Below are positions 1-8,562 of a DNA stretch of 43,516 nucleotides, piece by piece. The position numbers and the translations under genes are program-made. This DNA is from Candidatus Bathyanammoxibius amoris (lineage in GTDB: Bacteria > Planctomycetota > Brocadiia > Brocadiales > Bathyanammoxibiaceae): positions 1 to 43,516 of the forward strand of contig JAMXCW010000017.1 in the NCBI GenBank assembly GCA_024451685.1, written 5' to 3'. The notes beneath the pieces are model-generated. The model worked only from the letters and a program-made list of their open reading frames with translations. It did no database searches and was not told where the DNA came from. Each line of letters opens with the position of its first letter. The first letter of the stretch is position 1.

Positions 1-624
1 CACACGAAATCACTCCACATCGCCAACGGGCTCGACGAGAAACGGCTCCTGAAGCAGATACGGGAGATTGACAGACTAAATGAGAAGCTTAGGGGGTTCA
101 AGCTGCTTAAGTCGTCTGAGTGCGACATACTCGGTGACGGGACTATGGACATGCCGGACGAGGTGCTGGAGAAGCTGGACATCGTGCTTGCCGCCGTTCA
201 CACCGGGTTCCGCCAGCCCAGGGAGCAGATAACCGAAAGAATACTTGCCGCCGTCCGCAACCCCTACGTGAACATAATCGTACACCCCACCGGGCGGCTC
301 ATAAGCGCACGCGAGGGGTATGACGTGGACATGGACAGGCTGATGGAGGCATGCGCCGAGACAGGCACGGCCCTTGAGATTAACAGCCACTTCGAACGCC
401 TCGACCTTAACGACATAAACGCCAGAAAAGCCAAGCAGATGGGCGTCCGTGTGGCCGTCAATACGGACATGCATTACATCGACCAGTTATGGCTGATGGA
501 GCTTGGGGTCGGCGTCGCCCGCCGGGGGTGGCTGGAGCCCAAAGACGCGATAAACACCTACCCGCTCGAAAAACTCCTCACCTTCTGCGGGGCGAAGCGG
601 AAAAAGATGACCGCGGGACGGTAA
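1..624 (+). CDS. polX: DNA polymerase X family protein, C-terminal PHP domain (5' partial)
   Basis: The frame is open from the first base, so only the C-terminal part of the gene is in the window. It reads HTKSLHIANGLDEKRLLKQI, the usual start of the PHP (polymerase and histidinol phosphatase) domain of bacterial PolX proteins. Further metal-site motifs follow: HTGFRQ, HPTGR and NTDMHYIDQL. In this family the PHP domain carries a metal-dependent 3'-5' exonuclease attached to a gap-filling polymerase involved in base excision repair. The visible part is about 207 residues and ends normally at TAA (622-624). It converges on rmuC with only 35 bases between the stops. The missing N-terminal polymerase and helix-hairpin-helix parts are inferred. 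A stand-alone PHP hydrolase cannot be strictly excluded, but the SLHIANGLDE motif argues for PolX. Confidence 0.88.
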   Translation, partial: HTKSLHIANGLDEKRLLKQIREIDRLNEKLRGFKLLKSSECDILGDGTMDMPDEVLEKLDIVLAAVHTGFRQPREQITERILAAVRNPYVNIIVHPTGRLISAREGYDVDMDRLMEACAETGTALEINSHFERLDLNDINARKAKQMGVRVAVNTDMHYIDQLWLMELGVGVARRGWLEPKDAINTYPLEKLLTFCGAKRKKMTAGR

Positions 625-659
625 TCGATCATAAATCTGTTAGATGGGGTGCTTAACCG

Positions 660-1763
660 CTATAACATTTCCCGCTGCGCCTCTTGCGGGGCAGGGGGGG
701 ATTCTATTTTTTTGGCGGGCATTGACTTGCTCTCGCCCAGCGGCTCAAGGTGTTCAAGGCGGGCGCCGAATTTGTCAAGATCCTTGCCCGCATCCTCATA
801 CTTCTGGAGACTGTTACGGAGGTGCTTGCCCAGCGTCTCAAAGTCGCCGCCAAACCTGCCAAAATCTCCCCTGAGCGCCTGGAGATGTTCCAGGACCTCC
901 TCAACCCTCTCCTCCAGCCGCATGCCTCTCAGGCCCAGCAGTATGGTCTGCAAATACAAGTAAAAGGTGTTGGGCGAGACGGGGATGACTTTTTTCCGCA
1001 TGGCGTAGCCGGAGATGCTGCCCCCCGCGGACTCGTCCTTCACAATAGTCTCGTAGTAGACGTTCTCGGCGGGTATATACATGAGCGCGAAGTCAAACGT
1101 CCTCTCGGCGGGGCGGATGTATTTCTCGGCTATGGTGTCGATGTGCTTCTTTACGTTGTTTAAAAATTCTTTCCGCGCGCGTTTCTTTATGTCCGCGTCG
1201 TCCGCCTCGATGCAGCGTTTAAAATTTTCAAGCGGGAACTTCGCGTCTATCGGCACAAGCCTCTCGCCGAGCATGATAACGGCGTCCACACGGTCGCCGC
1301 TCTTGAACTGGTACTGAAACTCGTAGCGGTCCTGAGGTATAATCTGTGTGAGCATGTCAGTTAGCAGGAATTCACCGAACCCGCCCCTCAGTTTCGGCGG
1401 CCGCAGGATATCCTGAAGACTTGCGATGTCTTTACTGATTTCAACCACACGGTTTGTGGTCTGGTGGAGCTGCCCCAGCTTGTTCTGCACGTCGCCCACC
1501 ACTTTAGCGGCGTTATCGAGCCGCGAGCCGAGGGCCTCGTGCGAGCGCATTAAGAGTTCCTGGTGCGAGTGGAGGCGCTCCCCCACCTGTTCCGTTAGCT
1601 GGCCGAGGCTCTGGCGGGTCTCGTTCCTCATGTCGTTCAGCTGCTGCTGCAGCATCAGGGCCTCTTCGCCCTTGCCGCGCCTCATGAAGGCGACCGCAAT
1701 CCAGACGCATATCCCCACAAGGAGCACCAGCAGGAAAAGAATCGCGAGGTTCATGAGTTCCAT
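660..1763 (-). CDS. rmuC: DNA recombination protein RmuC
   Basis: This 367-residue protein begins with a hydrophobic membrane anchor (about residues 5-28, LAILFLLVLLVGICVWIAVA). A long coiled-coil stretch follows to about residue 110, then the RmuC domain with its typical segments LRPPKLRGGFGEFLLTDML, DAVIMLGERLVPIDAKFPLE and VIPVSPNTFYLYLQTILLGL. The family has a restriction-endonuclease-like fold and in E. coli limits inversions at short inverted repeats; its biochemical activity is still poorly defined. The length is slightly short for the family (often 400-500 aa), mainly because the C-terminal coiled coil is brief. The gene stands alone between the convergent polX and the divergent mfd, so it is probably monocistronic. 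The start is the ATG at 1763. Confidence 0.93.
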   Translation of the reverse strand: MELMNLAILFLLVLLVGICVWIAVAFMRRGKGEEALMLQQQLNDMRNETRQSLGQLTEQVGERLHSHQELLMRSHEALGSRLDNAAKVVGDVQNKLGQLHQTTNRVVEISKDIASLQDILRPPKLRGGFGEFLLTDMLTQIIPQDRYEFQYQFKSGDRVDAVIMLGERLVPIDAKFPLENFKRCIEADDADIKKRARKEFLNNVKKHIDTIAEKYIRPAERTFDFALMYIPAENVYYETIVKDESAGGSISGYAMRKKVIPVSPNTFYLYLQTILLGLRGMRLEERVEEVLEHLQALRGDFGRFGGDFETLGKHLRNSLQKYEDAGKDLDKFGARLEHLEPLGESKSMPAKKIESPPAPQEAQREML

Positions 1764-1933
1764 AGTAAGCCTTCGTCCCTTTTATGTATAGTGTTCTTTC
1801 TTCTTTTTATAAACCTCGACCCGGAGACGGTTGTCATTCTAAGGTCATCACATATTGTCTGTTAACCACCTTCCCGTACAATATCTGACATATTAACCGA
1901 TTTGAACTTCTCACTCAATGGTTTTTCACTGAC

Positions 1934-2122
1934 GTTGTCTACCGCAGGCGTTCAAATAATTATGGTAGACAACGACCTTTACGGTCGTTGAAGCAGAGTA
2001 AACTCTGCCGCTACAAGAACTATATTTGTCGCGTCGGGCCTCCGTACCCGGCGTCTTTCTTTTTATGTCCGATATCTCCATCAGACGTTATTTTTTTCCT
2101 CGTCCGATGCGGACATCGGACG
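1934..2122. repeat. Cluster of perfect inverted repeats (REP-like)
   Basis: Four perfect palindromic units sit within 190 bases. GTTGTCTACC (1934-1943) pairs with GGTAGACAAC (1964-1973). AACGACC (1971-1977) pairs with GGTCGTT (1983-1989). GCAGAGT (1993-1999) pairs with ACTCTGC (2002-2008). CGTCCGATG (2101-2109) pairs with CATCGGACG (2114-2122). The third and fourth arms are each followed by a CGCTACA heptamer (2008-2014 and 2120-2126), as if they were diverged copies of one repeat unit. No T-run follows, so simple terminators are unlikely. Confidence 0.6.
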
Positions 2123-2160
2123 CTACAGATTCCCTCGCGTGTTACCCCTCCCAAATCCCC

Positions 2161-2190
2161 TTGACACCGTTGCGCGGGGTGGATTAAAAT
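2161..2190 (+). promoter_or_regulatory. Sigma70-type promoter for mfd
   Basis: A consensus -35 box TTGACA (2161-2166) lies 18 bases before a -10-like TAAAAT (2185-2190). Transcription would start near 2197, leaving a short leader before mfd. Confidence 0.5.
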
Positions 2191-2223
2191 CCAGTTGTCT
2201 CCCCATACACATAAGATGTAAAC

Positions 2224-5200
2224 ATGGAAGTATTTATGAAGGCTCTGTCTAAATTAATCCGAGGCGGCAAAAAATTCCGGTCTCTGCTTGAGGACCTGAA
2301 ATCCGGCGGTGAGGTGTATGCAGGCGGGCTGTGGGGCTCGTCGGCGGCGTACCTGGTGAGCGCGCTGGCTATTGATATTGATGAAAATAAAGCGGCTCCC
2401 TCCAAAATATTCGTTATCACCGCCAATGTGGAAGAGGCCGAGGAGTTCTGCGAAGACCTTAACCTGTTCCGCCCCGGCACGGCCTCGGTCTTTCAGCCCT
2501 GGGAACGTTTCTCTACCGATAAGTGGAGGCCGTCGGTACAGCTCCCCGCCGAACACCTGCAGATACTTCACCCGCTCCTTTTCAGCGGGGAGAAAGCGAA
2601 AAATTCTCCCGGGTCCCATGCCACCGCTATAGTCTGCTCCATACAGGCACTGTTGCAGGGACTTCCCCGGCCCGGTACGTTGATAAAGAACACCTGGAAG
2701 CTATCGGTCGGTGACGCGATAGACCGGCAGAAGGTACTGGGCTGGCTTTCTGAGAGGGGTTTTAACAAGGTCTCGCGTGTGGGGGCCCCCGGCGAGTACG
2801 GGTTTCGCGGAGGGATTATGGACGTCTTTCCCGCGTCCTCCGACCTGCCCGTCCGCATAGAATTCTTCGGCGACACGGTGGAGTCGCTGCGCCTCTTTGA
2901 CCCCGGCACGCAGGTGTCCGTCAGGGAGATGAGTGACGCCAACATACTCGCCCTCAGAGAGGAGACGTCTCTTGCCGAAGAAGAGGGGTCTCTGTTCGAT
3001 TACCTCCCCCGCGACACATGGGTTATGTTGAAAGAGCCGGCACAGATTGAGGACCGCGCCCTGAAAACCGTTCAGACCCAGCCGCGGACCCTCGACTACG
3101 GCGCGATAAAAGACAGGTGGCAGGGGTATACCACCCTGTCGCTCTCATTCCTGCCGTTTGCGGATGAAAAAGCGGCGCACAACTTTGAGGTGGAGTCTGT
3201 AGAGCGTTTTGGTACGTCGGCGGCAGGTAGTGATAACGGCGTTCAAGATTCCGGGAAGAGAGATTCTCACGATTCAAACCTGTCCGCGAGTCTCGCCGCG
3301 CTCGGCGAGTTGGACAGGGTTATGTCACAGGCCCCGCGGGGCAAAAAAGTGCGCACGGTCGTCTTTTGCGCCAACGAGGCGGAGAAAAAGCGGCTCCAAG
3401 AGCTTTTGGCCGGTACGAAGACGGGTCTCGAGCTGGCCACGGGCAGACTCAACAGGGGGTTCTTCGCAAGAGACGCCGGGCTCGTACTCTTATCCAACCA
3501 TGAGATATTCCATCGCTACAGGGTCCGCCGCAGGCCGGGGAAGGCCGTGCCCGCAAGGCCCATCGAGAGCCTTTACGAGCTTGAGCGCGGCGACTGTGTT
3601 GTCCACGTCGCCCACGGTATCGCCCTGTTTCATGGTGTTGAGATGCTGGAGCACGAGGGGCAGAGCCGCGAGCATCTTGTGCTGGAGTTTGACGGCGGGA
3701 CCAGGCTCTACGTCGACGGCTCGAAGATGGAACTGGTTCAAAAATATATCGGTCCCAGAGAGCACCACCCTCCGCTGAGCAGGCTGGGGGGTCAGGGTTG
3801 GACGCGCAGGCTCAAAGATGTGGAACGGGCGGTTACCGACCTGGCCTGCGAGTTGCTTGACGTGCAGGCCATGCGCCGGGCAAAACCGGGGATAAAATAT
3901 CCCGCCGACATGGAGTGGCAGAAGGAGTTTGAGGGCGAGTTCCCCTACGAAGAGACCGAAGACCAGCTAAAGGTAAACGAAGAGATAAAGGCGGACATGG
4001 AGTCGCGCAGGCCGATGGACCGGCTGGTGTGCGGAGACGTGGGTTACGGGAAGACGGAGCTGGCGATACGGGCCGCGTTCAAAGCGGTCATGCACGGCAA
4101 ACAGGTGGCCGTACTCGTCCCCACCACCATACTCGCCCAGCAACACTACAGGACGTTTTCCGAGAGGATGGCGGATTACCCCATAAGGGTAGAAGTCCTC
4201 AGCCGTTTCAAGACCCGTTCGGAGCAGAAGGCCACACTGGAGTCGTTGACGCAGGGCGCGGTTGACGTTGTGATAGGGACCCACCGGCTCATACAGAAAG
4301 ACGTCAGGTTCAGGGACCTGGGGCTTGTCGTGATTGACGAAGAGCAGCGCTTCGGGGTTGGGCATAAAGAAAGGCTTAAGAAGCTCCGTCAGACGGTGGA
4401 CGTACTTACGCTGACAGCCACGCCCATACCGAGGACCCTCCACATGTCGCTGCTTGGGCTGCGGGACATTTCGTCCCTGAGCACGCCGCCGCAGGAAAGA
4501 CAGGCCGTAAAGACCAGGCTGATGCACTACTCCCCCCAGAAGATACGCCAGGCGATCCTCTTTGAACTCAACCGTGAAGGACAAGTATACTTCGTTCATA
4601 ACCGGGTTTACAACATAGAGAACGTGGCCAGCGAGCTTTCGAAGATAGTGCCTGAGGCGACGATTGCCGTCGCGCACGGACAGATGTCCGAAAAAACCCT
4701 TGAGGAAAGAATGGTAGCGTTTATTGACAAGAGGTTTGATGTTTTGCTATGTACCACTATAATAGAGTCCGGCATGGACATCCCAAACGTCAATACTATC
4801 TTTATAAACGATGCGGACATGTTCGGCCTGGCGGACCTCCATCAGCTCCGGGGCAGGGTCGGCCGTTACAAACACACGGCCTACGCCTATCTGCTGTTAC
4901 CTGCGAAGAGGCCCGTCACCCCTGAGGGGGAAAAGCGGCTGAAGGTCATTGAGGAGTTTTCCGAACTTGGCGCGGGTTTTAAGATAGCACACAGGGACCT
5001 GGAGATACGCGGCGCCGGCAACGTCCTCGGGGCCCAGCAGCACGGGCACATACAGGCCGTGGGTTACGAGATGTTCTGCCGGCTCTTGAAGTCGGCGGTA
5101 AGACGTATGAAGAACGAGCCCTCTCCGCCGCCGGGCAGGGACGTTTTAATAAACCTGAACCTCGACTCGTACCTGCCACAAGAATACATGCCCGAGGAAG

Positions 5201-5562
5201 ACCAAAAACTCGAGGCATACAGGAAACTCTCCCGTTGCGGTTCTGTCGAGGAGATATCGAATTTTGAGACGGAGCTCCGGGACAGGTTCGGACCGCTGCC
5301 CGCGGAGGCAAAGAACCTGCTTATTGAAAAGGAATTACGGCTTGCGGCACAGGCGTACAGTGTCCGTTCCATTGTCAGAACCAACGGGAGGCTGGTGATG
5401 AAGGTGGATGACCTCCGGAAAGCGGAGGCCGGTCTTTACGGTGTGCGCCATCGGCTCCGGGTTATCGACGAGAAAACGGTGTGCCTGGAACTTCCCGGGA
5501 GCGACGCATCGCCGGAGGGCGCGGTGCATTTTCTAAGAAAGGTCTTCAAGCTCAAGGCGTAG
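2224..5562 (+). CDS. mfd: Transcription-repair coupling factor Mfd
   Basis: Mfd is an ATP-dependent translocase that removes RNA polymerase stalled at DNA lesions and recruits UvrA. At 1112 residues it has the normal full length. The order of domains is right: an N-terminal UvrB-like region (GFRGGIMDVFPASSDLPVRI), a CarD-like RNA-polymerase-interaction domain (ELERGDCVVHVAHGIALFHG), RecG-like helicase lobes and a C-terminal TRCF domain. Walker A is GDVGYGKT (residues 604-611) and the Walker B box is DEEQ (705-708). A SAT-like box (TLTATPIPRTL) and arginine-finger region (HQLRGRVGRY) are intact. The first ATG at 2224 has no ribosome binding site. The ATG at 2236 has GGAAG five bases upstream and may be the true start, four residues shorter. 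The next gene follows after 24 bases. Confidence 0.97.
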   Translation: MEVFMKALSKLIRGGKKFRSLLEDLKSGGEVYAGGLWGSSAAYLVSALAIDIDENKAAPSKIFVITANVEEAEEFCEDLNLFRPGTASVFQPWERFSTDKWRPSVQLPAEHLQILHPLLFSGEKAKNSPGSHATAIVCSIQALLQGLPRPGTLIKNTWKLSVGDAIDRQKVLGWLSERGFNKVSRVGAPGEYGFRGGIMDVFPASSDLPVRIEFFGDTVESLRLFDPGTQVSVREMSDANILALREETSLAEEEGSLFDYLPRDTWVMLKEPAQIEDRALKTVQTQPRTLDYGAIKDRWQGYTTLSLSFLPFADEKAAHNFEVESVERFGTSAAGSDNGVQDSGKRDSHDSNLSASLAALGELDRVMSQAPRGKKVRTVVFCANEAEKKRLQELLAGTKTGLELATGRLNRGFFARDAGLVLLSNHEIFHRYRVRRRPGKAVPARPIESLYELERGDCVVHVAHGIALFHGVEMLEHEGQSREHLVLEFDGGTRLYVDGSKMELVQKYIGPREHHPPLSRLGGQGWTRRLKDVERAVTDLACELLDVQAMRRAKPGIKYPADMEWQKEFEGEFPYEETEDQLKVNEEIKADMESRRPMDRLVCGDVGYGKTELAIRAAFKAVMHGKQVAVLVPTTILAQQHYRTFSERMADYPIRVEVLSRFKTRSEQKATLESLTQGAVDVVIGTHRLIQKDVRFRDLGLVVIDEEQRFGVGHKERLKKLRQTVDVLTLTATPIPRTLHMSLLGLRDISSLSTPPQERQAVKTRLMHYSPQKIRQAILFELNREGQVYFVHNRVYNIENVASELSKIVPEATIAVAHGQMSEKTLEERMVAFIDKRFDVLLCTTIIESGMDIPNVNTIFINDADMFGLADLHQLRGRVGRYKHTAYAYLLLPAKRPVTPEGEKRLKVIEEFSELGAGFKIAHRDLEIRGAGNVLGAQQHGHIQAVGYEMFCRLLKSAVRRMKNEPSPPPGRDVLINLNLDSYLPQEYMPEEDQKLEAYRKLSRCGSVEEISNFETELRDRFGPLPAEAKNLLIEKELRLAAQAYSVRSIVRTNGRLVMKVDDLRKAEAGLYGVRHRLRVIDEKTVCLELPGSDASPEGAVHFLRKVFKLKA

Positions 5563-5586
5563 CGTTTTAAGAGGAGGACTATCTCT

Positions 5587-6591
5587 TTGAAACTATTCTA
5601 TCATATTCGACACGCGGCATCCGTCGTGTTTATTGCGGCTACGGTGTTCTTCACGCAGGGCACGCTCGAGGCGGAGAGGCGGTACGTGGGTACAATCGTG
5701 GCGGTGGTTAATGACGAGATAATCACCAAGGAGGACGTTCAAAGACGTGCGGCTCGGGCAGCGGCCGGCATTATGAATAAATATAAGGGGCGTGAATTGC
5801 AAAGGAAATACGCGGAGATACTTCAAGGTGTCCTCGATGAGCTCATAGACAGGCAATTGCTGGTACAAAAGGCGCACAGCATCATAGACAAAAACCCTTA
5901 CGTGCAGGAAGAGATTGAGAAGGAACTGGATAAATTTATTAAGGACGCGGTGGCAGAGGTAGGCTCGATAAGCGAGTTCTACAAGATTGCCGTAAAAGAG
6001 GGAATCAACCCTACTGAAAAGAAGGTACAGTTCAGGGACGACCTGATGGTTGAAAAGCTGCTGAACTCATACGTATTTAACAAGATAAGCATTTCCCCGA
6101 GAGACATCAGGGAGTACTACCGGGAGCACCGGGACGAGTTTGTGGTAGAACGGTCGGTAAGGGTGGCGCAGATAGTCCTTAAGTTCAGGTCTTATTCTTC
6201 CAAGGAAGAGACCTGGAAGACGGCGGAAGAGATAAGGGACAGGGCCTTAAAGGGAGAGGATTTTAAGACGCTGGTAGAGGAATTCTCCGAGGGGCCCAGG
6301 GCCGCCCAGGGCGGTGTCTGGGAATTCGATGAGGTGCTGCAGATGAGAGGAAAGTTGAAAAGAACCGCCCTCGTGCTGGAGAAAGCCGAGATAAGCGAGA
6401 TCGTGCGCACCGGCAGGGGCCTCCACATCCTCATGGCAGAGGAGGTCAGGGAAGTCAAGGAGCCGGACTTCCAGAAGTTGCAGGCGGATATAAAAAACAG
6501 GCTGTTCAAACAGAAGGCCTTAAAGAGAAAGCGAGAGTACTTAGCAGAGCTTAAAGAGAATGCCGTGATAAGGGTCGTCCAATCGAGATAA
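5587..6591 (+). CDS. Exported peptidyl-prolyl isomerase, SurA/PpiC type
   Basis: This 334-residue protein has a signal-peptide-like N-terminus (hydrophobic HAASVVFIAATVFFTQG followed by a polar stretch). A SurA-like N-terminal chaperone region follows (VVAVVNDEIITKEDVQRRAA, then ELIDRQLLVQKA). One parvulin domain lies at about residues 190-300 (VRVAQIVLKF, EEFSEGPRAAQGGVWEF, GRGLHILMAEEV). It probably acts in the periplasm as a foldase for outer-membrane proteins. E. coli SurA has two parvulin domains; this one has a single active-looking domain, as is common outside Proteobacteria. The start codon is TTG at 5587, supported by a strong GAGGAGG (5571-5577) nine bases upstream. It lies 24 bases after mfd and is probably co-transcribed with it. 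Confidence 0.9.
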   Translation: MKLFYHIRHAASVVFIAATVFFTQGTLEAERRYVGTIVAVVNDEIITKEDVQRRAARAAAGIMNKYKGRELQRKYAEILQGVLDELIDRQLLVQKAHSIIDKNPYVQEEIEKELDKFIKDAVAEVGSISEFYKIAVKEGINPTEKKVQFRDDLMVEKLLNSYVFNKISISPRDIREYYREHRDEFVVERSVRVAQIVLKFRSYSSKEETWKTAEEIRDRALKGEDFKTLVEEFSEGPRAAQGGVWEFDEVLQMRGKLKRTALVLEKAEISEIVRTGRGLHILMAEEVREVKEPDFQKLQADIKNRLFKQKALKRKREYLAELKENAVIRVVQSR

Positions 6592-6615
6592 TATTTCACA
6601 CGAGGGATATACACT

Positions 6616-7245
6616 ATGGCTATAATTGCTGATATTGACATCGAAGAAGGTTTTGAGAACCGGGGACAGATATGTAAGATGGTTGAGGAGGTCATCTGGG
6701 AACTGGGTATAAACGATAAACTGGCGAGTGTGTTAATTACAACGCCCCCTTCCGGTTCTTCCACAGACATGAACTATTTCCACCCGAAGAATAAGCACCT
6801 GGATCTCGAGATAGTGGATTCCCTGCGTAACCTGGAGGGCCGGGTCAGGCACGAACTCATGCACGTAGCAGACCAACTGGATAAAAAGTTCAAATACAAA
6901 GAAGCCCGTGTACCGAAAGAGGGCACCGCCGAGCACAGACGTTATAAGTATCTGTGGAACATATACATAGACAGCCGTCTCTCGAGGAATGGAAACCCCG
7001 CCTATGAGACCTGCGACGGCCGGAAAGAGGAGATGGGAGAGTGTTACCCTGAGCTGAGTGCCGCCTTCAGGGAAAAGGCCTTTGATTATCTCTGGGAACT
7101 GGAGCCACTTAACCAGAAACAGATTACAGATATGAGCTGCGACCTCTTTTCAGCGTCAAAGGAGTTGGAGTCTCTCTCCCGCTCACACGGGGAGAAACTG
7201 CGTAAATTCAAGAACCGGGAAGAGCTGGAAAACTACGGAAAGTAG
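6616..7245 (+). CDS. Zincin-like protein with HELMH motif, function unknown
   Basis: This 209-residue soluble protein has no signal peptide. It carries a HExxH zinc-binding motif, HELMH (His79, Glu80, His83), followed by Asp86 and, about 35 residues further on, WNIYIDSRLSRNG, whose Asp could supply a further ligand. HELMHVAD resembles the active-site helix of small metalloprotease-like families, so it may be a metal-dependent protease or peptidase-like protein. I do not recognise a named family. GAGGG (6602-6606) lies nine bases before the ATG. The gene starts 24 bases after the PpiC-type foldase and may be the third gene of the mfd transcript. Its C-terminal third is charged and helical. Confidence 0.75.
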   Translation: MAIIADIDIEEGFENRGQICKMVEEVIWELGINDKLASVLITTPPSGSSTDMNYFHPKNKHLDLEIVDSLRNLEGRVRHELMHVADQLDKKFKYKEARVPKEGTAEHRRYKYLWNIYIDSRLSRNGNPAYETCDGRKEEMGECYPELSAAFREKAFDYLWELEPLNQKQITDMSCDLFSASKELESLSRSHGEKLRKFKNREELENYGK

Positions 7246-7489
7246 GTTGCCTTTAAGGCCGCGGGAAGGGGTTCTTTCCGGAGAAAATAATCAAGGATTT
7301 TTGACAACTGCTTCAGATTCCCGCCCCGCCCGTCTATATGGAATCGGTGGAAGAGAGAGGGGCAAACGACATAAGATTGACTGTGAGAGCCCTCAATAAA
7401 GGCCGTCCCAAAAAACCCTTATGTCATTCTGTTTTGAGAGTTCGCTGGCTCATCGTTTGAAAAGACACGGGTACATACGAGGAGAATGA

Positions 7490-8095
7490 ATGACGACGGA
7501 GAACGACGAACTGCTCATAAAGGTCCGGCGGTATCAGGCCTCAATGTTGAAGGACGCCTACCGCGACCTGATGGAAGATGAGGGTCACAAAAAACTTGTC
7601 ACCTTTCTTCTGGACACCGTTTACGCGCCCGAGGACATATACGCGACCGCCGAGACCTTCGGGGTGATGTACGATTATTCCATAAAAAGACTCAAGGATG
7701 AGCCGGCAGCGATGTTCTCAAAGTTGATGGAACTAAACCGCCTCACCGATGAGATTGACCGGTCTCTGGCGCAGAAGATTGGCGGGGCGTCAGAGATAAC
7801 CGGTGCCGCTTACGGGGACGCGCTGCGTGCGTGCGATAACCGCAAAGACCGCGAGCGCCACGTCGGGCTCCTTGTCGAATGCGTTACCTCCCTCCACCAA
7901 CTTACCCGCCACCCTCTTAACGCCTTCATGTTCAAGGGCATAAAACTGCTCCTGCCGTATCTGGGCCGTCCAAAGGCCATAAAGGTCGTTGAAGAAGGCT
8001 ACAACACCCTCCTCGGAATAGAAGACATCTCGCGGTTCGGAGAGGTTGTAAGGAAACGGGAGCTTGAGAGGCTGGCAGGGGCATACGGAGATTAG
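7490..8095 (+). CDS. Hypothetical protein resembling the FFLEELY-motif family
   Basis: This 201-residue, all-helical, soluble protein contains YRDLMEDEGHKKLVTFLLD followed by TVYAPEDI. From memory this matches the layout of the uncharacterised FFLEELY-motif family, where a tyrosine-rich helix leads into F-F-L-E-E-L-Y-G-P-x-D. Downstream, LNRLTDEIDRSLAQ and DRERHVGLLVECVTSLHQL also fit that family's helices. No function is established for it. The start ATG at 7490 is supported by GAGGAG (7479-7484) five bases upstream. It follows a 244-base gap in which no promoter is convincing. The family name is a recollection of pattern, not a search result. Confidence 0.7.
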   Translation: MTTENDELLIKVRRYQASMLKDAYRDLMEDEGHKKLVTFLLDTVYAPEDIYATAETFGVMYDYSIKRLKDEPAAMFSKLMELNRLTDEIDRSLAQKIGGASEITGAAYGDALRACDNRKDRERHVGLLVECVTSLHQLTRHPLNAFMFKGIKLLLPYLGRPKAIKVVEEGYNTLLGIEDISRFGEVVRKRELERLAGAYGD

Positions 8096-8134
8096 CGGCT
8101 TCATTCGTTTAAGGCCACCTGCGGGGATATACAT

Positions 8135-8162
8135 CCGTCCACACAAAATGTGACGGCTTTTC
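8135..8162 (+). terminator. Possible intrinsic terminator after the FFLEELY-like gene
   Basis: CCGTcCACA (8135-8143, one bulged C) can pair with TGTGACGG (8149-8156), followed by CTTTTC. It lies 40 bases downstream of the stop codon at 8095. The short stem and short T-run make it weak. Confidence 0.35.
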
Positions 8163-8191
8163 AACCTGAAGAGGACATGGTGTGGGGACTA

Positions 8192-8485
8192 CTATCGTGC
8201 GGCCGGGCCTGAGTCTTTCTCCGGCTCCTTTGGCCTTTTTACCCTGGCCCGAACACATATTATCAGGTTGGCCAGGGCAAACGCGCCCCAAACGCCCTCC
8301 AGGGTGGCAAATACCCAGTTCCTTAACTGAAACGCATACCAGGCAAGCACAAACCCGCCGATAAAATTCATTATCTGGTAGTGTATTACGTGCCGCCCCC
8401 TCCCCCAAAAGTTTCCCATTATGAAGGCGGCAAGCAGCAGGGTAAGACCCAAAATACCCATGGACATCTCAAAGGGGGTTCCCAT
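8192..8485 (-). CDS. Small membrane protein, CBU_0592-like
   Basis: This 97-residue protein has about three transmembrane helices: ILGLTLLLAAFIMG, IMNFIGGFVLAWYAFQLRNW and FATLEGVWGAFALANLIICV. A charged cytoplasmic tail, RARVKRPKEPEKDSGPAAR, ends the protein. The pattern Y-Q-x-x-N-x-x-G, then a tryptophan-containing turn and E-x-V/G-W-x-x-F-A-L, resembles the small CBU_0592-type integral membrane family of unknown function. It stands alone on the minus strand between a convergent plus-strand gene and tyrS. The start ATG at 8485 has AAGG almost touching it, so translation may be weak or start at an internal ATG (MSMGIL). Confidence 0.72.
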   Translation of the reverse strand: MGTPFEMSMGILGLTLLLAAFIMGNFWGRGRHVIHYQIMNFIGGFVLAWYAFQLRNWVFATLEGVWGAFALANLIICVRARVKRPKEPEKDSGPAAR

Positions 8486-8514
8486 CCTTACAAGGCTACC
8501 TTTCGCAGGAGAAT

Positions 8515-8543
8515 GTAGGGGCGATTCATAAATTGCCCCTGTA
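8515..8543. repeat. GTAGGGGC-type hairpin repeat
   Basis: TGTAGGGGC (8514-8522) is followed by GATTCATAAATT and GCCCCTGTA (8535-8543). The arms pair with one mismatch and an inner GATT/AATT extension. The same GTAGGGGC arm recurs between ispG and dxr. It lies just downstream of tyrS (minus strand). Confidence 0.55.
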
Positions 8544-8562
8544 ATCGTCTCTAAACGACCTG

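Larger units (their letters stand above)
1764..2223. other. Intergenic region between rmuC and mfd, rich in hairpins
   Basis: I see no convincing gene in these 460 bases. They separate two divergently transcribed genes, so promoters for both should lie here; a good one for mfd is at the right end. The middle carries several perfect inverted repeats, listed separately. The left part (1764-1930) is AT-leaning and has no structure I could recognise. Confidence 0.7.

Noticed and set aside
8109-8408. Minus-strand frame overlapping the CBU_0592-like gene
   Set aside because: Shadow frame with low-complexity, arginine- and proline-rich content; the overlapping membrane protein has real helices and a family pattern.
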